A stretch of DNA of 64,000 nt from Paludibacteraceae bacterium. GTDB taxonomy: Bacteria > Bacteroidota > Bacteroidia > Bacteroidales > Paludibacteraceae. Below are positions 34,869 to 42,130 of this stretch, piece after piece; positions within the stretch are counted from its first letter, which is position 1, and each line of letters begins with the position of its first letter. The notes beneath the pieces were generated by a model. It ran no database searches. It was not told the origin of the DNA and worked only from the letters and a program-made list of their open reading frames with translations. Where the stretch lies: assembly GCA_017448985.1 (NCBI GenBank), contig JAFSKL010000026.1, forward strand, positions 1 through 64,000, given 5' to 3'. The translations under genes were made by a program, and so were the position numbers.

Positions 34869-34915
34869 CCGAGGAAGGATTTGACTGCTTGCAACCTCGC
34901 TAAAACAATGCTAAA
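34869..34915 (+). promoter_or_regulatory. SAM-II-type riboswitch aptamer upstream of metK
   Basis: P1 is CGAGG (34870-34874) with CCTCG (34895-34899). The loop reads GGATTTGACTGCTTGCAA, matching the GAUUUAAC..UUGCA core of SAM-II RNAs, and the 3' part CTAAAACAATGCTAAAA matches the downstream pseudoknot strand with its GCTAAA. The position just upstream of S-adenosylmethionine synthetase fits feedback by SAM. Assigned by recall of the motif, not by a covariance search. Confidence 0.8.
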
Positions 34916-34922
34916 ACGTGTG

Positions 34923-34954
34923 CCACGAGCTTAAACAGTCGCTTGTGGTTTTTT
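34923..34954 (+). terminator. Intrinsic terminator between riboswitch and metK
   Basis: CCACGAGC (34923-34930) pairs with GCTTGTGG (34941-34948), followed by six T directly before the ATG at 34955. It would let the riboswitch act by attenuation. GCTTG in the aptamer (34887-34891) can also pair with CGAGC of the terminator's left arm, a possible antiterminator. Confidence 0.75.
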
Positions 34955-34966
34955 ATGACCAAAACA

Positions 34967-36223
34967 ATGCATTATTTATTTACATCTGAATCCGTGTCCG
35001 AAGGACACCCTGACAAAGTAAGCGACCAGATTTCGGACGCTATTCTGGACAATATTCTTGCGCAGGACCCGCAGGCCCATGTGGCGTGCGAGACGCTCTG
35101 CACTACCGGACAGGTCGTCATTGCCGGTGAGATCACGTGTAACGGTTGGACGGACATCCAGCGCATTGCTCGCAAGACGATCGCCGACATCGGTTACACC
35201 AAAGCCGAGTATAAGTTCGAAGCCGAGAGTTGCGGTATCCTCACCGCGCTGCATGCGCAGTCGCAGGACATCAACATGGGCGTCAGCCGTGCCAACGCCG
35301 AGGAACAGGGAGCCGGTGACCAAGGCATGATGTTCGGCTATGCCACCGACGAGACCGACAATTTCATGCCGCTTACGCTCGACTTGGCGCACACGCTCGT
35401 CTATACGCTCGCGCGCATCCGCAAGGAAGGCAGACAGATGACTTATCTCCGTCCGGACAGCAAGTCGCAGGTCACGCTCGAATACGATGAGAACAACCGT
35501 CCCGTACGCATTGACACCATTGTTCTCTCCACCCAGCATGACGAAGGCGTCACACCGGAACAAATCAAAAAGGATATCATCGATATCCTCCTGCCCCGCG
35601 TGGCTACTCGCGACTCGCGTTACGGACACCTGCTGCACGACTTCCTTGATGACCCGAAAGCCAAACTGCTGGTCAACCCCACCGGCAATTTCGTCATCGG
35701 TGGCCCGCACGGTGACACCGGTCTCACTGGACGCAAGATCATCGTCGATACCTACGGCGGACGGGGAGCTCACGGCGGAGGCGCTTTCTCCGGCAAGGAT
35801 CCGTCCAAAGTGGATCGTTCGGCTGCCTATGCCGCACGGTGGATAGCCAAGCATCTGGTGGCAGCCGGTGTGGCGCACGAAGCGCTCGTCCAAGTCAGTT
35901 ACGCCATAGGCGTGGCACAACCCGTCTCGCTCTATGTCAACACCAACGGAACGGCACGTATCGCCCTTAGTGACAGCGAGATAGCCGACATCGTCGCACA
36001 ACTGTTTGACTTGCGACCGGCTGCTATCATCCGCGATCTCAAACTGACGCAACCCATCTATGCCGAAACGGCCAAGTACGGCCACATGGGGCGCACCAAC
36101 GAAGTAGTCACCAAGACGTTCTTCGACGCCGACGGAAATACATTCACACGAGAAGTAGAATTATTCACATGGGAAAAACTGAACAGACTAAACGAAGTAA
36201 AGGCCAAGTTTGGCTTGTTATAG
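34967..36223 (+). CDS. metK: S-adenosylmethionine synthetase
   Basis: 418 residues from [18 protein letters not shown]; an ATG four codons upstream (34955) abuts the terminator and is a possible alternative. Signature motifs: [24 protein letters not shown] and [15 protein letters not shown]. It makes SAM from methionine and ATP. Bacteroidetes MetK proteins carry the extra middle segment seen here. Control by the SAM-II-type leader gives end-product regulation. It overlaps lspA by 55 bases. Confidence 0.96.
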   Translation: MHYLFTSESVSEGHPDKVSDQISDAILDNILAQDPQAHVACETLCTTGQVVIAGEITCNGWTDIQRIARKTIADIGYTKAEYKFEAESCGILTALHAQSQDINMGVSRANAEEQGAGDQGMMFGYATDETDNFMPLTLDLAHTLVYTLARIRKEGRQMTYLRPDSKSQVTLEYDENNRPVRIDTIVLSTQHDEGVTPEQIKKDIIDILLPRVATRDSRYGHLLHDFLDDPKAKLLVNPTGNFVIGGPHGDTGLTGRKIIVDTYGGRGAHGGGAFSGKDPSKVDRSAAYAARWIAKHLVAAGVAHEALVQVSYAIGVAQPVSLYVNTNGTARIALSDSEIADIVAQLFDLRPAAIIRDLKLTQPIYAETAKYGHMGRTNEVVTKTFFDADGNTFTREVELFTWEKLNRLNEVKAKFGLL

Positions 36224-36747
36224 GCATCGTGCTGGGCGCCGTGCTCATTGACCAAATCATCAAACTCTATGTCGCCACGCATTTTGCGCTCGGCGAGAGT
36301 CACGAGATCACCTCGTGGTTTTGGCTGTGCTTTGTGGAGAATAACGGCATGGCTTTCGGCATCGAGTGGTTCTCCAAACTGGCGCTCACCATCTTCCGAC
36401 TCATCGCTGTCGGACTGCTCGGATGGTACACGCACGTACTTATTTATAAACAGCGCGCGCGCACGGGATACATCGCGTCCATCGCCTTCATCATAGCCGG
36501 TGCCCTGGGCAACATCATTGACTGTGTCTTCTATGGCAAGCTGTTTGGTTATGCCGACTGGTTCTACGGACGCGTCGTCGACATGTTCTTCTTCCCGCTC
36601 ATCCGCAACAGTGCCGGAGAAGTGCTCTTCTTCCGTCCCGTCTTCAATTTTGCCGACAGTTGCATCACCTGCGCTGTCTTCGTCATCGCACTCTTCTACC
36701 TCAAAGAACTCAATAAGGATGGTAAAGATGAAGGAGTGAAAGAGTGA
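36169..36747 (+). CDS. lspA: Lipoprotein signal peptidase LspA
   Basis: 192 residues, four membrane helices. Catalytic Asp motifs [10 protein letters not shown] (about 113-122) and FNFADSCI (about 162-169), and NNGMAFG between them and the first helix. It removes signal peptides from prolipoproteins after diacylglyceryl transfer. The protein is a little longer than E. coli LspA because of an insert near 125-160 common in Bacteroidetes. Its last residues (GKDEGVKE) come from an octamer repeat that continues past the stop. Confidence 0.93.
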   Translation: MGKTEQTKRSKGQVWLVIGIVLGAVLIDQIIKLYVATHFALGESHEITSWFWLCFVENNGMAFGIEWFSKLALTIFRLIAVGLLGWYTHVLIYKQRARTGYIASIAFIIAGALGNIIDCVFYGKLFGYADWFYGRVVDMFFFPLIRNSAGEVLFFRPVFNFADSCITCAVFVIALFYLKELNKDGKDEGVKE

Positions 36748-36770
36748 AAGAGTGAAAGGGTGAAAGAATA
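36722..36770 (+). repeat. Octamer array (GTGAAAGA) at the lspA 3' end
   Basis: GTAAAGAT, GAAGGA, then GTGAAAGA, GTGAAAGA, GTGAAAGG, GTGAAAGA: the array straddles the lspA stop codon. Confidence 0.85.
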
Positions 36771-36778
36771 ATTGGCTC

Positions 36779-36824
36779 AATGACCAAATAAATGGTAAAT
36801 CGTAAATGACCAAATGGTAAATAA
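36779..36824 (+). repeat. Heptamer array (TAAATGG words) supplying the DUF4296 start
   Basis: CAATGACCAAATAAATGGTA-type words; the ATG and first two codons (MVN) of the next gene belong to the array, just as at the start of yggS. Confidence 0.85.
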
Positions 36825-37344
36825 AAAAATCATATTTTTTTGTCTTTTGTCCGTTGTCCTTTGTCTGTCAAGCTGTCGCCCCAAAGGCATCCTGCATTCG
36901 TGGGAGATGCGTGCGTTGCTTGTGGACTTGCATAGGACAGACGCCATCATGCAGGTCTCGGGACTCCAGTACAAGCATCAGGAAGACAAAGCGCTGTACT
37001 ACGCCGTGATCCTTGAAAAGCACGGTACGACGCAAGCGCAGTTCGACTCGTCGCTCGTCTGGTACACCGCCCATCCACAACTGTTCGACAAGATTTACCC
37101 CAAAGTGCTCAAAGACCTGAAAGCGGAAGAGGAACGTTTCCTCGCCTTGAATGCACAACAACTGGAACCCGAACTACCGTCCTTCAGTTCCGACAAAAAC
37201 GCACCAAAGGACTGCCTCACCCCAGCGCAATGGGATAGTGTCCTTTGGATCAATATACACGGCTTCCCGTCCTCGTGGAACGAGATGCCGTTAATGCAAG
37301 ATTCTGTAAATCAATTCTTTCCACAAATCGGAGTCCTTCGCTGA
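36814..37344 (+). CDS. DUF4296 lipoprotein
   Basis: 176 residues. Lipoprotein signal with lipobox LSSC (Cys21) and a helical domain: LLVDLHRTDAIMQVSGLQ, YYAVILEKHGTTQAQFDSSLVWYTAHPQLF and LDKIYPKVLKDL-like sequence, as in DUF4296. Function unknown; outer-membrane or periplasmic location is expected. A homologue often stands near holA or lspA in this phylum. Its 3' end overlaps the end of holA on the other strand by 54 bases. Confidence 0.8.
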   Translation: MVNKKIIFFCLLSVVLCLSSCRPKGILHSWEMRALLVDLHRTDAIMQVSGLQYKHQEDKALYYAVILEKHGTTQAQFDSSLVWYTAHPQLFDKIYPKVLKDLKAEEERFLALNAQQLEPELPSFSSDKNAPKDCLTPAQWDSVLWINIHGFPSSWNEMPLMQDSVNQFFPQIGVLR

Positions 37345-38334
37345 CGGATTGTTGATGCCCTTCAGACGGGCATCCGTCTCGCGCAGATAGCCGATGATAA
37401 GGAATGTCTTTCCTGCCGGAAAACGACGCGCCGCAGTCTGATAGTCACGAACGAAATAGGGGTTGATGCCCAACTCCTTCGCCACATTCGCAGGACTCTT
37501 GTCATTCATGTAATGGTACATCAGCAGATTCGAGAAGAACGTGAACAACGGTGCCAACTCACGAATCATCGGATGGTCCTTGCTGCTCGCGAAATACTGC
37601 GTTATTCGGTTCGCACGACCTATATCGCCGCGAATCAATGCCGCTTGCAACTCCATGATGTTGTAGTCCTTCGAGATGCCTATGTTGCGTTCCACCAACG
37701 CCGCATCGATCGTGTTCACACCCTCCGGCCGTCCGTCTATCAGCTTACGCAACGCACCTACTATCGCCGATAAGTCCGTGCCCAAATGGTCCGCCAATAT
37801 CGGCGCCACACGCGGATCAACCGTTAACCGCTCACCGCTCTCCGCCAACCGCTGGTTATACTCTTGAATATAACTGCCTATCCACCGTTCCACCTCGTAG
37901 TCACGCAACTTATCACTCTGCATCCATATCGCGTACGGATGTTCCATCACTTTCTTCCAAACGTTCAGACGCTTGTCCAGCTTGCCGTTGTAGCATATCA
38001 CCAGCACCGTCTGGCGCATCAGGTTGTCCAGATAAGTGCCCAACGAATCCCATTTCTTCACAGCCTGCGCCTCGCGGACGATCACCACTTTGCGGCCACC
38101 CATCATCGCAAATCCCCGCGACGCACTGATTGCCGGAGCTATGTCCCCACCCTGCAGATCGCGGCCATACACCACCTGCTGGTCAAACTCGCGGGACATC
38201 TCGTCCAGCGCATTCTCGGCAATGAACTCATACACCCGGTCGATGTAATACGGTTCTTCCCCACACAGCACATACACCGGTGCGTACTCCCCCGCATTCA
38301 ATGCCTTCATTATTTCATCATACTTCCGTATCAT
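37291..38334 (-). CDS. holA: DNA polymerase III delta subunit HolA
   Basis: 347 residues. Clamp-loader delta fold: YVLCGEEPYYIDRVYEFI, the MMGGRKVVIVREAQAVKKW segment, the helical middle KLRDYEVERWIGSYIQEYN and LELQAAL-type domain III. Delta opens the beta clamp during loading. No Walker motif, as expected. The last 18 codons overlap the convergent DUF4296 gene. The 5' side faces a heptamer array. Confidence 0.9.
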   Translation of the reverse strand: MIRKYDEIMKALNAGEYAPVYVLCGEEPYYIDRVYEFIAENALDEMSREFDQQVVYGRDLQGGDIAPAISASRGFAMMGGRKVVIVREAQAVKKWDSLGTYLDNLMRQTVLVICYNGKLDKRLNVWKKVMEHPYAIWMQSDKLRDYEVERWIGSYIQEYNQRLAESGERLTVDPRVAPILADHLGTDLSAIVGALRKLIDGRPEGVNTIDAALVERNIGISKDYNIMELQAALIRGDIGRANRITQYFASSKDHPMIRELAPLFTFFSNLLMYHYMNDKSPANVAKELGINPYFVRDYQTAARRFPAGKTFLIIGYLRETDARLKGINNPSAKDSDLWKELIYRILH

Positions 38335-38351
38335 GTTCTTTCATCCTTTCG

Positions 38352-38431
38352 ACAAATGACCAATGACAAATGACCAATTACAAATGACCATTCACCATTC
38401 ACCTTTATCCTTTAACCTTTAACCATTAACC
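38352..38431. repeat. Heptamer arrays between holA and the nucleotidyltransferase gene
   Basis: CAAATGA/CCAATGA words, then TTCACCA and CCTTTAA words (ACCTTTAACCATTAACC-type). Fills nearly the whole 96-base gap. Confidence 0.8.
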
Positions 38432-39591
38432 TATTCCCAATGTCTGTCTTTTGCAAACAACCGTAATGCCCCGTGCAGCAATGTCTCCGCTTTCATGTGC
38501 CTTGCGTACTCCGGGCTATACTGCCCTATCCTCTCCGCATTCTTCAACCGCTCTTTCATCGTTCCCCACTTCCGCACAAACCGATTCGCATTCTTCCCTT
38601 CACCTTTAACCTTTAACCCTTCACCATTATCCTGTAGGCGCTTGCGCCGTCCTGTAGCGAAGCGTCCTTCATCCTTTCCCCTATCACCTTCCAACAAATC
38701 CTCCATCATCCTTTCCGCTCTTTCAGCTACCCGTTCCGAGTACAAAAGGCACTCTTCCCGTGGTAATCCTAGACCATTTAGCATATTATAAGCATATAAC
38801 TGCCATACATCAAGCAGCCTGAGCTGCTTCAACCATCGCTCCAACAGCCGCGCGTCTATCCGTTCGTGCGTATGATGCAGCAGCAACGCCAGGTCGCACC
38901 ACTGCCTGAGGTTGGCTCCCGCAGTCAGCATATGTTCCCACGCATGCATGAACACGAACAACGCATTGAATGTAGGCTCAAACACCTTCACCTCCAACCC
39001 GTTCACCGTTAACCGCTCGCTCTTCTCCGTCCCATACGCCTCCATTCTCGCATAGCGCTTCTCGTCCAACGGATGCTGCAGGCCCACCGTCACACGATGT
39101 GTCTCAACCGACACCCCGTCCGCGATGATGTTATAGTGCTTGTAATGGTCCAGCTCCTCATCGAACTTCAATGCCCCGGGAAAAGTGTCCCGCATCACCT
39201 TGCACGCCGAATGGTACTGTTCCTTGCCCACAAACAGATCGATGTCGCCCCAAGCGCGCAACTGCATCTCCGGATACAAAGCCGCTAACCCTGCACCTTT
39301 CATCAACACCGGCTCTATTCCTGCTTTCGTCAATGCCTCCCATGCCTGAACCAGTGTGTGCTGCAGATGTACCTGCTGCTGCATCGTGTGGACGCACACG
39401 CCCTTCATCTGCATGGCGGCTTTTGCCGGCAGATCGTCCTGCCCCAACACCTGCGGATAAACCAGCGCTCCCGTGCCTTGCATCGCGTTCAGCCATAGCA
39501 GCTCTTCCGTCTGCTCCATCGGCCACACTGCTTTCTCCTTTCCCCACAGCGCCGCCCGCACCAATGCCAAATATGTATCAAATTCTTTCAT
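38431..39591 (-). CDS. Nucleotidyltransferase-family protein (NTP_transf_5)
   Basis: 386 residues. Nucleotidyltransferase core at about 95-140: LMKGAGLAALYPEMQLRAWG with DIDLFV giving the metal Asp pair. Then a helical domain with HAWEHMLTAGANLRQWCDLALLL. This family is common in capsule and exopolysaccharide loci; the acceptor is unknown. Residues about 305-335 are low-complexity (GRRKRLQDNGEGLKVKGEG) and come from the 38-bp dispersed element and an adjacent heptamer run. First gene of the polysaccharide region on this strand reading leftwards from the sugar transferase. Confidence 0.75.
   Translation of the reverse strand: MKEFDTYLALVRAALWGKEKAVWPMEQTEELLWLNAMQGTGALVYPQVLGQDDLPAKAAMQMKGVCVHTMQQQVHLQHTLVQAWEALTKAGIEPVLMKGAGLAALYPEMQLRAWGDIDLFVGKEQYHSACKVMRDTFPGALKFDEELDHYKHYNIIADGVSVETHRVTVGLQHPLDEKRYARMEAYGTEKSERLTVNGLEVKVFEPTFNALFVFMHAWEHMLTAGANLRQWCDLALLLHHTHERIDARLLERWLKQLRLLDVWQLYAYNMLNGLGLPREECLLYSERVAERAERMMEDLLEGDRGKDEGRFATGRRKRLQDNGEGLKVKGEGKNANRFVRKWGTMKERLKNAERIGQYSPEYARHMKAETLLHGALRLFAKDRHWE
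38596..38668. repeat. Heptamer run followed by dispersed 38-bp element, copy 2
   Basis: CACCTTTAACCTTTAACCCT-type words (38596-38630), then the element at 38631-38668, identical to 21558-21595. The element is read in a different frame here (GRFATGRRKRLQ) than in the vWA gene (DASLQDGASAYR). Confidence 0.88.
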
Positions 39592-39609
39592 CTTTTCATT
39601 TCTTACCTT

Positions 39610-39649
39610 CCCTCTCCCTTAGGAGGGGAGAGCCGGAGAGGGGTTTTAC
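39610..39649. repeat. Dispersed palindromic element, copy 2
   Basis: Matches 28769-28806 except for two extra bases in the middle. Again its TTTTAC end gives the minus-strand TAA stop, here of the sugar transferase gene. Confidence 0.85.
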
Positions 39650-41160
39650 GCGCTATGCGTCTTCCTTCCCAATATGGATTTCATCGTCAGGAAGAAGTAC
39701 TTCACATCCGTCCGGAATGGGTGCTCCAGATACTCTGTCAGATACTTATCTTCGCTCTCGAACAGCTCGTCGAACGTGTTCGGATGGTCAATATAGAACG
39801 GAGGTATCAAACCCGGCTTGCAGCGCGTCCGTTTGTCTTGCAACCACTCCGGATAAGTCTCAAACATCGTCTTACTGATCGGCCGCACACCCACCAGCTT
39901 CACATCACCTTTCAGCCAGTTGATCACCATCGGCAGCTCGTCCAACCAGTACTTGCGCATGATCTTACCCCACGACGTGATGCGCCAGTCGTCGTCCGAC
40001 TTGTCGGCAATGTTCATACCTCCACGCGCATCGAACACGTACTTCTGGATATACTCCGCATACGGGTGCATCGTGCGCATCTTGTAGAAATACTTGATCT
40101 CCTTGTCCTTGCATACGCGCGGTAGCTTGATCAGCGGCCCGTACACCTTGATCTGCTCCTGCGGATACGGCTGCGAATGACGATGCGCAAACACATACTC
40201 TATATGCCCCATCGGCACTATCTCATCCACCTCAAATCCGCAGTAGTACAATCGTCCCAGCACCTCCGTCTTGCTCAGCATGCGCTTCCGGCCTTTCGTT
40301 ATGTCGTAGTACAACCGGCTTGTCAGCATCAACCGCGGCAACACGCGCTTGCTGAAGAAATACAGACTGTATATCACCCAATTCAACCCGGCAGGATACT
40401 TGGCCAGTATTTTTTTCTTGATGTACTCCTGCGGCCGGTAGCAGCATACATACCGTCCCTCGTCCGGCAGTTTCTGATTGACAATGCAGAAGCGCCTGTT
40501 GATACCTTTGGCATCATTGAGCAACGTCAGATCCGCGATCGTCTCGTACTGGTAGTTCGGTATCTGCAGGAAGGCAAACCGGTTCCGGTCGCACACGGCT
40601 TTCGTCTGCCGGCTGTCCAGATGCGCTTTCTCCAGCAGCATCTGATAGTCCTCTTCCGTCGTCACGCTCAGTACCGATTGATGAATCGACTCCACCGACT
40701 CCGGCCTGCGTTTCTCGTCCTTGCGCGTCACCACGGCATCCGCACGATGCTCTATCGTCATCGCAGGAACCGTCATGTTCGTCGCGTACTTCCAGTAGTG
40801 CTCCAACCAGATGATGACGGTGTCGAAAGCGCCGACTAGCAGTACCATCCACATCGCCACGCGCGGAGACAGGTTCCACTCCATCTTTGGCAGCAGCCAC
40901 CAGCCTAAGCCTATCATCACTCCGGCTGTCAGCACCAGCGACAGCATCGCTTGCCAGAACCAGGCCACTTTATACGACCGGTACAACTGCAGCACCGATC
41001 CGATCAGCACCCATGCCACCGCCATCACGCCGAATAGCGCCCAATAGGCAACCAGCGAACTCTTGTCCGCCACCCATCGCCACAGCATGCACAACAATGC
41101 CGCCACAACCCATATCACCAAGTCTATAAATACCCTCTTTGGTATCCCCTCGCCTTTCAT
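39646..41160 (-). CDS. Polyprenyl-phosphate sugar transferase (initiating glycosyltransferase)
   Basis: 504 residues. Four N-terminal membrane helices (about 8-125), a soluble middle, and the bacterial sugar-transferase signature in the C-terminal third: SWGKIMRKYWLDELPMVINW with KGDVKLVGVRPISK. The long N-terminal part and the divergent middle differ from WbaP/WcaJ. It would load the first sugar phosphate onto undecaprenyl phosphate. Start codon is near heptamers of the CCAATTT type (41172-41208), which lie in the gap to the toxin gene. Confidence 0.82.
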   Translation of the reverse strand: MKGEGIPKRVFIDLVIWVVAALLCMLWRWVADKSSLVAYWALFGVMAVAWVLIGSVLQLYRSYKVAWFWQAMLSLVLTAGVMIGLGWWLLPKMEWNLSPRVAMWMVLLVGAFDTVIIWLEHYWKYATNMTVPAMTIEHRADAVVTRKDEKRRPESVESIHQSVLSVTTEEDYQMLLEKAHLDSRQTKAVCDRNRFAFLQIPNYQYETIADLTLLNDAKGINRRFCIVNQKLPDEGRYVCCYRPQEYIKKKILAKYPAGLNWVIYSLYFFSKRVLPRLMLTSRLYYDITKGRKRMLSKTEVLGRLYYCGFEVDEIVPMGHIEYVFAHRHSQPYPQEQIKVYGPLIKLPRVCKDKEIKYFYKMRTMHPYAEYIQKYVFDARGGMNIADKSDDDWRITSWGKIMRKYWLDELPMVINWLKGDVKLVGVRPISKTMFETYPEWLQDKRTRCKPGLIPPFYIDHPNTFDELFESEDKYLTEYLEHPFRTDVKYFFLTMKSILGRKTHSA

Positions 41161-41223
41161 AGGTATATCATGTTTCCAATTTCCAATTTCAAATCTCCAA
41201 TTTACATTCTGCTTAGCGCTATC

Positions 41224-41625
41224 TCACCCCTCCAGTATCGCCACCATCTGGGCTGGAGTCACCACCCGTGGATCCACCGGATAATGCTTCAGGTTCCCCG
41301 TCACCAAGAACGAATCCTCTTCCGTCAGTGCAACCTCATAGAAAACCCGATCATCCTCATCCGCGAACAATTCATCAAATGACGTCCGTTCAGTCGCCAC
41401 ACCATTTAGGCGAATATAGTTGAATAACGATTGGCGTTCGTTATCACTGATATCAAAATGCGGACGCGACAACACCTCCTCGTACTTGGCCATTATCTCC
41501 TCGTTGTATAACGGACATATCCTTCCACGGAACAACGCTTCCACTACTTTCGATGTAGCCGAATTCAAGTTATGCGTAAGATACGCGGACACAAATACAT
41601 TTGTATCGATTACTGCGTAGATCAT
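41224..41625 (-). CDS. PIN-domain toxin (putative VapC-type RNase)
   Basis: 133 residues. PIN fold: VIDTNVFVSAYL carries the first Asp, YNEEIMAKYEEVLSRP the conserved Glu, and DEDDRVFYEVALTEEDSFLVTGNLKHYP the later acids. This subfamily ('PIN family, putative toxin-antitoxin toxin component') is a presumed Mg-dependent endoribonuclease. The start overlaps the antitoxin stop by four bases (ATGA), the classical toxin-antitoxin arrangement. The partner is RelB/DinJ-like rather than VapB-like. Confidence 0.85.
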   Translation of the reverse strand: MIYAVIDTNVFVSAYLTHNLNSATSKVVEALFRGRICPLYNEEIMAKYEEVLSRPHFDISDNERQSLFNYIRLNGVATERTSFDELFADEDDRVFYEVALTEEDSFLVTGNLKHYPVDPRVVTPAQMVAILEG

Positions 41626-41924
41626 ACTCGCGCTTCTTGATGTTCACGACGCTCTTGGCGTGCTTTTCGAATCTCCTCATTAATCTCATCCAATGTCATT
41701 TCCGGACGATTCTCACGAGGTGTAGAATAGAATGCATCCAAAGCACGTTGACGAACAGGATCCTCATCCACGCGGATGGTGAACGGAATAGCTCGTGAAC
41801 GAACCACTGCATTGATAAACACATTGATTGCCGCGTTGGCACTCATACCAAACTGCTCGCATAGCGAGTCGAACTGTGTCTTAATCCGGTTATCCAAACG
41901 AATTGTCATTGCTGCTTGTGCCAT
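41622..41924 (-). CDS. RelB/DinJ-family antitoxin
   Basis: 100 residues. The N-terminal ribbon-helix-helix (TIRLDNRIKTQFDSLCEQFG, then MSANAAINVFINAVVRS) is typical of RelB/DinJ DNA-binding antitoxins. The charged C-terminal tail (EEIRKARQERREHQEARV) probably wraps the toxin. Promoter at 41977-42008 with a leader of about 50 bases. Autorepression by the antitoxin-toxin complex is expected but no operator is obvious. The pair sits between two capsule genes. Confidence 0.85.
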   Translation of the reverse strand: MAQAAMTIRLDNRIKTQFDSLCEQFGMSANAAINVFINAVVRSRAIPFTIRVDEDPVRQRALDAFYSTPRENRPEMTLDEINEEIRKARQERREHQEARV

Positions 41925-41976
41925 AATTATTCAGATTTTAATGCATTATGATAGCACTATGCTTTCATTTCGACTG

Positions 41977-42008
41977 CAAAATTACAACAAATTAATCAAA
42001 TGTGCAAA
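41977..42008 (-). promoter_or_regulatory. Promoter of the toxin-antitoxin operon
   Basis: Minus strand TTTG (42005-42008), 20 bases, TAATTTTG (41977-41984). Confidence 0.7.
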
Positions 42009-42130
42009 TATTTTGGCCCAAAAATGAAAATTTGCTTGCATATTTATGGTTTTTGGCCTAATTAGTTGCCAAATAAATCTCCAATATCCAATCTCAAAAT
42101 TTGACTTGTCAAATAATCGTGCCCTTGTGA

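Noticed and set aside
39646..41160. Type I restriction or phage gene in the sugar transferase region
   Set aside because: The C-terminal LDELPMVINW and LVGVRP motifs clearly identify a polyprenyl-phosphate sugar transferase.
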